Source: Winogradskyella vidalii
GTDB taxonomy: Bacteria; Bacteroidota; Bacteroidia; Flavobacteriales; Flavobacteriaceae
NCBI RefSeq assembly: GCF_013403955.1
Contig: NZ_JABFDG010000008.1
Location: 1 to 64,000, forward strand
Reading direction: 5' to 3'
DNA length: 64,000 bases
In this document: positions 16,521 to 25,179 of the stretch, piece by piece
Layout: each line of letters begins with the position of its first letter
How positions within the stretch are numbered: position 1 is the stretch's first letter
Translations under genes and position numbers: made by a program
The notes under the pieces: generated by a model
Database searches by the model: none
Told to the model about the DNA's origin: nothing
What the model saw: only the letters and a program-made list of their open reading frames with translations

Positions 16521-16551
16521 AAAAGCTTTTCAATTTTGAGGAGCTTTTTTT
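16521..16551 (+). terminator. Terminator after tRNA-Leu
   Basis: AAAAGCT and AGCTTTTTTT flank a short loop (16,521-16,551), giving a hairpin with a T-run, 25 bp after the tRNA. Confidence 0.6.
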
Positions 16552-16556
16552 GTTCA

Positions 16557-16576
16557 GGTACAACATAGGTACAACA
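16557..16576 (+). repeat. Paired direct repeat, arm-type integrase site candidate (copy 3)
   Basis: GGTACAACA twice with an 11 bp period (16,557-16,565 and 16,568-16,576), on the 3' side of tRNA-Leu, in the same orientation as the two pairs on the 5' side. Confidence 0.5.
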
Positions 16577-16692
16577 TTTTCATTTTTTATTAGATTCATT
16601 TAATTTGAAATGAATTAGTGGTTTTTGACTGTAATTACTATTACAGAATACTTAAACTCTTGTTAATTAATTACTATCATTTCAAAATTTCG

Positions 16693-16700
16693 TAACTTTG
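16693..16700 (+). promoter_or_regulatory. Promoter -7 box for the HYC_CC_PP gene
   Basis: TAACTTTG fits the Bacteroidota -7 consensus TAnnTTTG and lies 8 bp before the ATG at 16,709, so the transcript leader would be only a few bases. A convincing -33 TTTG box at normal spacing is not obvious. Confidence 0.5.
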
Positions 16701-16708
16701 CAATCAGT

Positions 16709-17122
16709 ATGAAACAAGTATTCCATAAAATAATGTCTTTGTCAATGGCTTTTGTAGTGTTATTCTCTACAATGTCATTTACCCTTAGTATGCATTATTG
16801 TGGAGATACTTTGGTAGAAACTGCTATGTTCCATAAAGCTGAAGGATGCGGAATGGAAATGGATAATCCTTCAACTAAAGGTTGTTCTATTACAAAAAAG
16901 AATTGTTGTAATGATGAACAATTGGTAGTTGATGGGCAATACGAACTACAACTGCAAGTTGACAAAATTTCTTTAGAGCAACAGGTATTCATCGCTTCAT
17001 TTGTTTACACTTATATTAACCTTTTTGAAGGTTTAGACAACAATGTATCTTCTTTTGAAGAATACGAACCACCACTCGTCATAAAGGAAATCTTCAAGAT
17101 TGACGAGACTTATTTAATTTGA
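16709..17122 (+). CDS. HYC_CC_PP family protein
   Basis: 137 residues. A signal-peptide-like N-terminus (about 1-27), then the family's name motifs: MHYCGD (about 28-33), CSITKKNCC near residue 65, and EPPLV near 122. The conserved cysteines and histidine suggest metal binding in the periplasm. These proteins are typically encoded beside Cus/Czc-type efflux genes in Flavobacteriaceae, and here it is the first gene of the copper cluster. Biochemical function is not established to my knowledge. Confidence 0.85.
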   Translation: MKQVFHKIMSLSMAFVVLFSTMSFTLSMHYCGDTLVETAMFHKAEGCGMEMDNPSTKGCSITKKNCCNDEQLVVDGQYELQLQVDKISLEQQVFIASFVYTYINLFEGLDNNVSSFEEYEPPLVIKEIFKIDETYLI

Positions 17123-17142
17123 TTTTTAAACAATAGACTGTT

Positions 17143-17175
17143 TTATCCTATGACTGTATGATGTCATAAGGATAA
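17143..17175 (+). promoter_or_regulatory. Inverted repeat upstream of the CusA-like pump gene
   Basis: TTATCCTATGAC (17,143-17,154) pairs with GTCATAAGGATAA (17,163-17,175) with one bulged base and an 8-base loop. No T-run follows, so an operator or leader hairpin is as likely as a terminator. It lies in the 111 bp gap between the HYC_CC_PP gene and the pump gene. Confidence 0.45.
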
Positions 17176-17233
17176 TTTGCTGTATTCGGTGTTTTCTTAA
17201 CGCCAATGTCTAACTGTTTAATAATCAAAGCTA

Positions 17234-20200
17234 ATGCTAAATAAAAGCATCAAATTTTTAATAGAAAACAAACTCGTAGCAGTTTTGCTACTCGTCCTTT
17301 TCGTTGGATGGGGAACTGTAAACGCACCTTTTAATTGGGACACAGGATTTTTACCAAGCAACCCTGTAGCGGTAGATGCCATTCCAGATATTGGAGAAAA
17401 TCAACAAATTGTATTTACAAAGTGGGATGGTCGTTCGCCACAAGATATAGAAGACCAAATTACTTATCCTTTAACGACTTCTTTACTCGGTATTCCAGGA
17501 GTAAAAACCATTCGTAGTTCTTCTATGTTTGGGTTTTCAAGCATCTATATCATTTTTGAAGAAGATATAGAATTCTATTGGAGTCGCAGTCGAATTCTAG
17601 AAAAACTCAATTCATTACCAAGTGGATTATTACCAGAAGGTGTTAATCCTGCATTAGGACCAGATGCCACAGGTTTAGGACAAATATTTTGGTACACTCT
17701 TGAAGGTCGAGATGAAAACGGAAATGTTACTGGTGGTTGGGATTTACACGAACTGCGTAGCATTCAAGATTACTATGTAAAATATGCTTTATCTACTGCA
17801 AGTGGGGTTTCTGAAGTAGCTTCCATTGGTGGTTATGTTCAGGAGTATCAAGTTGATGTCAATCCAGAGTTGATGCGTCAATATAACATTGGTTTAAACC
17901 AAGTTGTAAAAGCGGTTAAAAGTAGCAATCAAGATATTGGTGCGCAGACTTTAGAAATCAATCAAGCTGAATATTTAGTGCGTGGTTTGGGTTATGTGAA
18001 ATCTGTTGAAGATATTGAAAATGCTGTAGTTACTTCCGAAGATTTTACTTCAATTAAGATTAAAGACATAGCTAAAGTATCATTAGGTCCAGCAACACGA
18101 AGAGGCATATTGGATAAAGAAGGAGCAGAGGTTGTTGGTGGTGTTGTAGTGGCGCGATATGGTGCTAATCCGATGGAAGTCATTAACAATGTAAAAGCGC
18201 AAATTGAAGAACTAAAAGGAGGATTACCAACAAAAGTATTGGCAGATGGACGAACATCTCAATTAACAGTAGTTCCTTTCTATGATCGTACCGAACTTAT
18301 TCAAGAAACATTAGACACACTAAACGAAGCATTAACACTAGAAATATTAATTACCATTTTGGTTATTATTGTTATGGTTTTCAATTTAAGAGCTTCTGTT
18401 TTAATTTCTGGATTGTTACCTGTTGCAGTATTAATGGTATTTGTTACCATGAAACTGTTTAACGTAGATGCCAATATTGTAGCACTTTCTGGTATTGCTA
18501 TTGCTATTGGAACTATGGTAGATGTAGGTGTCATTCTCGCAGAGAATATGATTCGCCATCTCGATGACGAAAAATTAAGACTACGAGAAGATGGTACAGA
18601 GTTAACAACAAATGAAGTAGTTTATAATGCGACTGCCGAAGTTTCAGGAGCAATTTTAACTGCGGTATTAACTACAATCATCAGCTTTGTGCCTGTATTT
18701 ACAATGATTGGTGCAGAAGGAAATTTGTTTAGACCTTTAGCATTTACCAAAACGATGGCATTATCAGCATCTTTGGTTATTGCCTTATTTCTAATTCCAC
18801 CATTCGCAGCTTATTTATTCAGAAAAACATTACTTAAAAGTTCATTTAAATACATTATAAATGGTGCTTTAATAATTGCTGGAATCGCAATTATGGTTAC
18901 TGGATATTGGCTAGGGATTATTTTAATTGCTTTTGGTATTACAGGTTTACTTGGAGTTTTGGGTAAACTAAATAAAAAAAACAGCAATCTTGTAAATATT
19001 ATTATTTCATGTACTGCCATTATATTTTTACTTGCCGAATATTGGAGACCATTAGGCTTTGACAGAAGTATTCTAGTAAACTTAATTTTTGTGGCTATTA
19101 TTTGCTTCGGAATTTTAGGAATATTTTCAATTTTTAGAAGGTACTATGGTCAAATTTTAAATTGGGCTTTAGCAAACAAGTTATTATTTTTAATTATTCC
19201 AGCAACTGTGCTTGTTTCTGGAGGATGGATAATGAATAATACAGGAAAAGAATTTATGCCATCTCTAAACGAAGGCTCTTTTCTATTAATGCCAACCTCA
19301 TTACCGCATTCCGGTGTTGAGGAAAATAAACGTGTGCTTCAGCAATTAGATATGGCTGTAGCCACCATTCCAGAAATTGAAACCGTAGTAGGAAAATCTG
19401 GTAGAACAGAATCTGCATTAGACCCTGCGCCTTTGTCCATGTACGAAAACATGATTCAGTATAAATCTGATTACATGCGTAATTCAAAAGGAAAAAGACA
19501 ACGTTACAAAGTAAACGACGATGGTGCTTTTGAGTTGAAAGATGGAACATTCATCGCCAACCCTAATAATTCAGAAAATACTGTTTTTACAAAAGTTGGA
19601 CATGCTCAACTTATCGAAGATAATGATGGCGAATTCTATCGTAATTGGCGACCAGAGATTAATAGTCCTGATGATATTTGGAATGAAATAGTTAGAGTTA
19701 CCAAATTACCAGGAGTTACTTCTGCTCCAAAATTACAACCCATAGAAACCAGATTGGTCATGCTTCAAACAGGAATGCGTGCACCTATGGGAATAAAAGT
19801 AAAAGGGCAAGATTTAAAACAAATCGAAGCTTTTGGATTGCAACTAGAAACCATTCTTAAACAAGCTGAAGGTGTAAAAGAGCAAGCTGTTTTTGCAGAT
19901 AGAATTGTAGGTAAACCTTATTTACTTATTGATATTGATAGAGAAAAAATAGCACGTTATGGTGTATCCATAGAAGATGTACAAAGTGTGCTAAAAGTAG
20001 CAATTGGCGGTATGGCTATAACTCAAACTGTTGAAGGAAGAGAGCGCTATGCTGTTCGAGTTAGATATCCTAGAGAGCTACGTGGTAATCCAGAAGATAT
20101 AAAAGGAATTTATATTCCTGTTGAAAAAGGAAGTCCTATTCCATTAAGTGAATTAGCAATTATTAGATATGAGCAAGGTCCACAAGTCATTAAAAGTGAA

Positions 20201-20962
20201 GACACCTTTTTAGTCGGCTACGTATTGTTTGATAAATTAGATGGATTTGCAGAAGTTGATGTTGTTGAAAATGCACAAGCTCTATTTCAACAGAAAATAG
20301 ATTCAGGAGAATTAACTGTTCCTAAAGGCATCAGTTATAAATTTACAGGTACTTATGAAAATCAGTTACGAGCTGAAAAAACACTTTCAGTTGTCGTTCC
20401 ATTAGCACTTGCTATTATTTTCTTGATTCTGTATTTCCAGTTCAAATCTGTTACTACTTCACTAATGGTGTTTACAGGAATAACAGTTGCATTTGCAGGT
20501 GGTTTTATAATGATATGGCTGTACGGTCAAGATTGGTTTTTTAATTTCAGTTTGTTTGGAGAGAATATGCGAGATCTTTTCAATATGAAAACCATCAATT
20601 TAAGTGTCGCAGTTTGGGTAGGTTTTATAGCATTATTTGGTATTGCTACCGATGATGGTGTTGTAATGGCAACCTATCTCACGCAAACTTTTGAGCGTGA
20701 AAAACCTTCTGATAGAAAGAGCATTAGAGCTTCCGCTTTACAGGCAGCCGAAAAACGTATTCGTCCTTGTTTAATGACTACTGTAACTACCATTTTGGCG
20801 CTGTTTCCAGTATTGACATCCACAGGAAAAGGAAGTGATATTATGATACCTATGGCAATTCCAATATTTGGAGGCATGGTTATAGACATTACCTCTTACT
20901 TTATTGTGCCAGTATTATATAGCTGGAGAGAAGAGTTTAAATTGAAAAGAGCAAACAAATGA
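17234..20962 (+). CDS. cusA: CusA/CzcA-family heavy-metal RND efflux pump
   Basis: 1242 residues, the inner-membrane proton/metal antiporter of a tripartite efflux system. Visible: first membrane helix (about 10-28), the porter domain, TM4 with GTMVDVGVILAENMIRHL, a second large periplasmic half starting near GKEFMPSLNEGSF, and the final helices with FGIATDDGVVMATYL. It is about 200 residues longer than E. coli CusA. The extra length includes additional hydrophobic helices around residues 530-650 and a long loop near 750-800, both seen in Bacteroidota members. The 3' end overlaps the TolC gene by 4 bp. With CopA, CusB and HMA proteins in the same operon, copper (or silver) is the likely substrate. 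Confidence 0.9.
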   Translation: MLNKSIKFLIENKLVAVLLLVLFVGWGTVNAPFNWDTGFLPSNPVAVDAIPDIGENQQIVFTKWDGRSPQDIEDQITYPLTTSLLGIPGVKTIRSSSMFGFSSIYIIFEEDIEFYWSRSRILEKLNSLPSGLLPEGVNPALGPDATGLGQIFWYTLEGRDENGNVTGGWDLHELRSIQDYYVKYALSTASGVSEVASIGGYVQEYQVDVNPELMRQYNIGLNQVVKAVKSSNQDIGAQTLEINQAEYLVRGLGYVKSVEDIENAVVTSEDFTSIKIKDIAKVSLGPATRRGILDKEGAEVVGGVVVARYGANPMEVINNVKAQIEELKGGLPTKVLADGRTSQLTVVPFYDRTELIQETLDTLNEALTLEILITILVIIVMVFNLRASVLISGLLPVAVLMVFVTMKLFNVDANIVALSGIAIAIGTMVDVGVILAENMIRHLDDEKLRLREDGTELTTNEVVYNATAEVSGAILTAVLTTIISFVPVFTMIGAEGNLFRPLAFTKTMALSASLVIALFLIPPFAAYLFRKTLLKSSFKYIINGALIIAGIAIMVTGYWLGIILIAFGITGLLGVLGKLNKKNSNLVNIIISCTAIIFLLAEYWRPLGFDRSILVNLIFVAIICFGILGIFSIFRRYYGQILNWALANKLLFLIIPATVLVSGGWIMNNTGKEFMPSLNEGSFLLMPTSLPHSGVEENKRVLQQLDMAVATIPEIETVVGKSGRTESALDPAPLSMYENMIQYKSDYMRNSKGKRQRYKVNDDGAFELKDGTFIANPNNSENTVFTKVGHAQLIEDNDGEFYRNWRPEINSPDDIWNEIVRVTKLPGVTSAPKLQPIETRLVMLQTGMRAPMGIKVKGQDLKQIEAFGLQLETILKQAEGVKEQAVFADRIVGKPYLLIDIDREKIARYGVSIEDVQSVLKVAIGGMAITQTVEGRERYAVRVRYPRELRGNPEDIKGIYIPVEKGSPIPLSELAIIRYEQGPQVIKSEDTFLVGYVLFDKLDGFAEVDVVENAQALFQQKIDSGELTVPKGISYKFTGTYENQLRAEKTLSVVVPLALAIIFLILYFQFKSVTTSLMVFTGITVAFAGGFIMIWLYGQDWFFNFSLFGENMRDLFNMKTINLSVAVWVGFIALFGIATDDGVVMATYLTQTFEREKPSDRKSIRASALQAAEKRIRPCLMTTVTTILALFPVLTSTGKGSDIMIPMAIPIFGGMVIDITSYFIVPVLYSWREEFKLKRANK

Positions 20963-22179
20963 AAAGAATAATTTATACACTCATAGGTTTATTAACTTTT
21001 AGTGTTTCTAATGCACAAGAATTAGAAACACTTATTAGTGAAGCATTAAATAGCAATCCTGAAATTCAAAAGTTTGAATTACAGTATAGCATTGCTTCCG
21101 AAAAAGTGAATGAAGTAAATACATTACCTAATACCGAATTTGGAGTGGGTTACTTCGTAAGCGAACCAGAAACTCGAACAGGAGCGCAACGCTTTAAAGT
21201 ATCTGCTAAACAAATGTTGCCTTGGTTTGGAAACATAACTGCAAGAGAAAACTATGTGAGTGCTTTGGCAGATGCTAAATATGAGGACATTGTTATTGCT
21301 AAAAGAAAATTGATGGCTTCGGTATCGCAATCCTATTACAATTTGTATGCTAATAAGGCAAAACAAGATGTTTTAAACGAGAACATTAAACTACTTAAAA
21401 CCTACGAAATATTAGCCTTAACATCAGTTGAAGTTGGCAAAGCTTCAGCTGTAGATGTATTGCGATTACAAATGCGTCAAAATGAAATGCAACAATTATT
21501 GGATGTTTTAAGTCGACAATTTTTAGCGGAGCAAACTACTTTGAATAAGCTTTTAAATCGTGATAAAGATGTAGAAGTTTCTGTTGTTAACGAGTTAATA
21601 ATTCCCTCAGAAGATTTTGAAATAACTTCTGAAAATTTGGACCTACATCCTGAATTACTGAAATTCGATAAACTCTATCAGTCGGTAGAGCAATCCGAAT
21701 TATTAAACCAAAAAGAAAGCAGTCCTATGATTGGTTTCGGTTTAGATTATATCAATGTTGATAAACGTCCTAACATGGATTTTAGTGACAATGGAAAAGA
21801 TATAATTATGCCTATGGTATCATTATCTATTCCCATATTCAATAATAAGTACAAATCCCAAACCAAACAAAATGAGTTGCAACAGCAAGAGATTTTGGCA
21901 CAAAAACAAGAGCGTACAAATACTTTAGAAACACTATTAGACAAAGCAATAAACGATAAGGTTTCATCAAGAATAAGTTACAAAACCCAAGCTAAAAATT
22001 TAAAGCAAGCTAAAGATGCTGAACAGATTCTTATTAAAAATTACGAAACAGGAACGATTGATTTTAATGACGTTTTGGATATACAAGAATTGCAATTGAA
22101 GTTTCAAATGAATCAAATTGAGTCTGTTAAAACCTACTATGTGCAAACCACGATTATTAATTATTTAACACAGCAATAA
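20959..22179 (+). CDS. TolC-family outer membrane efflux protein (CusC-like)
   Basis: 406 residues. Signal peptide (about 1-19, ending SNAQ), then two long heptad-rich helical segments typical of the TolC alpha-barrel (for example LSRQFLAEQTTLNKLLNRD and the C-terminal QELQLKFQMNQIESVKTYY). It forms the outer-membrane duct for the pump encoded just upstream. The start overlaps the pump's last codons (ATGA) and its stop overlaps the next gene's start (TAATG), so translation of the three genes is coupled. Confidence 0.9.
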   Translation: MKRIIYTLIGLLTFSVSNAQELETLISEALNSNPEIQKFELQYSIASEKVNEVNTLPNTEFGVGYFVSEPETRTGAQRFKVSAKQMLPWFGNITARENYVSALADAKYEDIVIAKRKLMASVSQSYYNLYANKAKQDVLNENIKLLKTYEILALTSVEVGKASAVDVLRLQMRQNEMQQLLDVLSRQFLAEQTTLNKLLNRDKDVEVSVVNELIIPSEDFEITSENLDLHPELLKFDKLYQSVEQSELLNQKESSPMIGFGLDYINVDKRPNMDFSDNGKDIIMPMVSLSIPIFNNKYKSQTKQNELQQQEILAQKQERTNTLETLLDKAINDKVSSRISYKTQAKNLKQAKDAEQILIKNYETGTIDFNDVLDIQELQLKFQMNQIESVKTYYVQTTIINYLTQQ

Positions 22180-24677
22180 TGAAACATACATATCACATAC
22201 ACGGAATGACTTGCAACGGTTGTCGTAGTCACGTAGAAGAAACACTTTCAAAAGTGGAAGGTGTTTCAAAGGCTTCTGTTGATTTAGAAAAAGCAGAAGC
22301 AACTATCGAGATGGAATCTCATATTCCAATAGAAAGGTTTCAAGAAGCTTTAAAGAAGGATGGCGGAAAATATAGTATTCATAAATTAGGAGAACACCTT
22401 CATACAAAAGTAGAAAAGGAAAAACAGCCAAAAGGTAAAGGCACAGGTACATTTTATTGCCCTATGCATTGCGAAGGCGATAAGATCTATGATAAACCAG
22501 GCGATTGTCCTGTATGCGGAATGGATTTAGTCGAAGAACAAAATCTATCCACAACTTCATCAGAGCAATGGACGTGTCCCATGCATCCAGAAATAATAAA
22601 AGATGAAGCAGGTGCTTGTCCTAAATGCGGAATGGATTTAGTACCAATGGAAGCAGATAGTTCAGCAGAAGAGAAAACCTATAAAAAATTATTTAAAAAG
22701 TTTAAGATTGCAGTAGTATTTACATTGCCAATTTTTTTAATCGCAATGAGCGAAATGCTTTCCAATAATCCATTGTATGACATCATGGAACAAAAATATT
22801 GGAATTGGATTCAGTTCGCATTATCAATTCCTGTCGTCTTTTATGCAACATGGATGTTCTTTGAACGTGCCTATAAAAGTATAAAAACGTGGAATCTTAA
22901 TATGTTTACACTTATTGGAATAGGTGCTGGTGTTGCTTGGTTATTTAGTGTTTTTGGTATGTTTTTTCCAGACATTTTTCCAAGTCAGTTCAAAACGGAA
23001 TCTGGAGCAGTACACGTTTATTTTGAAGCAGCAACCGTTATCCTAACATTAGTGCTTTTAGGTCAACTTTTAGAAGCTCGTGCGCATAGTAAAACCAATT
23101 CAGCAGTAAAAGAATTGTTAAAGCTAGCACCCAATAAAGCTATAAAAGTTGTAGATGGCGAAGATGTTGAAGTTACCATCGATGCTATTGAATTAAATGA
23201 TATTCTAAAAGTAAAACCAGGCGATAAAATTCCTGTGGATGGTTCGATAACAGAAGGAGATACAACTATTGATGAGTCAATGATTACTGGAGAGCCAATT
23301 CCCGTTAATAAAACAGTAAATGATAAAGTAAGTAGCGGAACAATAAACGGCAACCAGTCTTTTTTAATGAAAGCTGAAAAAGTGGGGAGTGATACGCTAC
23401 TCTCTCAAATCATCCACATGGTTAACAATGCCAGTAGGAGTCGTGCGCCAATTCAAAATTTAGCCGATAAAGTATCAGGTTATTTTGTGCCTGTTGTGGT
23501 CATTATCTCTTTACTAACTTTTGCGGTTTGGGCAATTTGGGGACCAGAACCAGTTTATGTTTATGCGTTTGTAAATGCTATCGCTGTTTTGATAATAGCC
23601 TGTCCTTGCGCTTTAGGATTGGCAACACCTATGTCTGTAATGGTTGGTGTTGGTAAAGGTGCTCAAAATGGTGTTTTAATTAAAAATGCTGAGGCACTTG
23701 AAAAAATGGATAAGGTTACGACACTAATTGTAGATAAAACAGGAACAATTACTGAAGGAAAACCAACCGTTGAAACAGTAGGTTCTTTTGATACTGGTTT
23801 TAGCGAAAGTGACATTCTGGAATATATTGTTTCGTTGAACAAAAACAGCGAACATCCATTGGCAGAAGCTACCGTTAAATATGGAAAAGAACAAAACGCT
23901 GAAATTTTAAAATCAGAAGCATTTAGTGCAATTACAGGTAAAGGTGTAGAAGCTACTATTAATAATAAAAAGGTGGCATTAGGAAATCCTAAGATGATGG
24001 ATTATGCCAATGCTGGGATAACCTTGCAGATGGAAGAAGAAGCTAAAGTATATCAGAAACAGGGGAAAACAGTTTCTTATTTATCGTTAGATAAAAAGGT
24101 TACTGGTTATGTAGTAATAGGCGATAAAATTAAGGAAACTAGCGCCAAAGCCATTAAAGAACTTCAAGACAAAGGTATTGAAGTCATCATGTTAACAGGC
24201 GATAATCACGACACAGCACAAGCAGTAGCAACAGAACTAAATCTTACAGATTTTAAAGCAAGTATGTTGCCTGAGGACAAACTTAAAGAAGTAGAGAAAT
24301 TACAAGAAAAAGGAAAAGTTGTTGCTATGGCAGGCGATGGTATTAATGACGCACCAGCACTTGCTAAAAGTGATGTAGGTGTCGCAATGGGTACAGGAAC
24401 AGATGTAGCTATAGAAAGTGCCATGATAACCTTGGTAAAAGGCGATTTGCACGGTATTGTAAAAGCCAGAAATTTAAGCCATGCTGTAATGAAAAACATT
24501 AAACAGAATTTATTCTTTGCACTTATCTATAACACATTAGGTGTACCAATTGCGGCAGGTGTTTTATTCCCGTTTTTTGGAATTTTATTATCGCCAATGA
24601 TTGCAGCATTAGCAATGAGTTTTAGTTCGGTTTCAGTTATAGCCAACGCATTAAGATTAAGAACAATTAAAGTTTAA
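22179..24677 (+). CDS. copA: Copper-translocating P1B-type ATPase (CopA-like)
   Basis: 832 residues. Order of domains: an N-terminal HMA domain with GMTCNGC (9-15); two short heavy-metal-binding modules, CPMHCEGD...CPVCGMDLV (about 88-115) and CPMHPEI...CPKCGMDLV (about 132-157); membrane helices; actuator TGEP near 370; ion-binding CPC in ACPCALGLATP near 474; phosphorylation site DKTGT near 519; and the hinge GDGINDAP near 720. CPC plus these metal modules indicates Cu+ export from the cytoplasm. It is translationally coupled to the TolC gene and followed 19 bp later by the DUF305 gene. Confidence 0.93.
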   Translation: MKHTYHIHGMTCNGCRSHVEETLSKVEGVSKASVDLEKAEATIEMESHIPIERFQEALKKDGGKYSIHKLGEHLHTKVEKEKQPKGKGTGTFYCPMHCEGDKIYDKPGDCPVCGMDLVEEQNLSTTSSEQWTCPMHPEIIKDEAGACPKCGMDLVPMEADSSAEEKTYKKLFKKFKIAVVFTLPIFLIAMSEMLSNNPLYDIMEQKYWNWIQFALSIPVVFYATWMFFERAYKSIKTWNLNMFTLIGIGAGVAWLFSVFGMFFPDIFPSQFKTESGAVHVYFEAATVILTLVLLGQLLEARAHSKTNSAVKELLKLAPNKAIKVVDGEDVEVTIDAIELNDILKVKPGDKIPVDGSITEGDTTIDESMITGEPIPVNKTVNDKVSSGTINGNQSFLMKAEKVGSDTLLSQIIHMVNNASRSRAPIQNLADKVSGYFVPVVVIISLLTFAVWAIWGPEPVYVYAFVNAIAVLIIACPCALGLATPMSVMVGVGKGAQNGVLIKNAEALEKMDKVTTLIVDKTGTITEGKPTVETVGSFDTGFSESDILEYIVSLNKNSEHPLAEATVKYGKEQNAEILKSEAFSAITGKGVEATINNKKVALGNPKMMDYANAGITLQMEEEAKVYQKQGKTVSYLSLDKKVTGYVVIGDKIKETSAKAIKELQDKGIEVIMLTGDNHDTAQAVATELNLTDFKASMLPEDKLKEVEKLQEKGKVVAMAGDGINDAPALAKSDVGVAMGTGTDVAIESAMITLVKGDLHGIVKARNLSHAVMKNIKQNLFFALIYNTLGVPIAAGVLFPFFGILLSPMIAALAMSFSSVSVIANALRLRTIKV

Positions 24678-24696
24678 CTATAAAATCAAAATAATT

Positions 24697-25179
24697 ATGG
24701 AAAATTCAAATCAACACTCAAATAAAGGAAACTATAAAACATTTTTTTTAATGTTAGGATTGTCATTTATAGCAATGTATATAACCATGTACTTAAATAC
24801 CTATGCCATAGACCATGTATATTTCAGCTTGACTCGCTTTTATATGGTGTGTTTAGGGATTTCAACAATGGCAGTTATTATGTTACTATTCATGCTGAAA
24901 ATGTATAAAAACAAAAAGAAGAATATAGCAATACTTATAGGAAGCCTAGTGCTTTTTATAAGTGCATTAGGATTAGTTAGAGCACAAGCACCAATTGTAG
25001 GAGATGTGCTTTGGTTAAAAGGGATGATTCCTCATCATTCTATTGCCATACTAACAAGTGAACGAGCAGATATTCAAGACCCAGAAGTCAAAAAATTAGC
25101 AAATGCTATTATTGAAGCGCAACGCAAAGAAATAGAAGAAATGAAAGCAATGATAAAACGATTAGAAAATGAAAAATAA
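24697..25179 (+). CDS. DUF305 protein, copper cluster accessory
   Basis: 160 residues. Three membrane helices (about 15-33, 42-62, 75-95) and a C-terminal DUF305-type segment with MIPHHSIAI (about 112-120) and EIEEMKAMIKRL. DUF305 proteins are helical, metal-linked and often encoded with copper pumps; the histidine pair in PHH is the likely metal contact. The gene overlaps the following adaptor gene by 11 bp. Confidence 0.85.
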   Translation: MENSNQHSNKGNYKTFFLMLGLSFIAMYITMYLNTYAIDHVYFSLTRFYMVCLGISTMAVIMLLFMLKMYKNKKKNIAILIGSLVLFISALGLVRAQAPIVGDVLWLKGMIPHHSIAILTSERADIQDPEVKKLANAIIEAQRKEIEEMKAMIKRLENEK

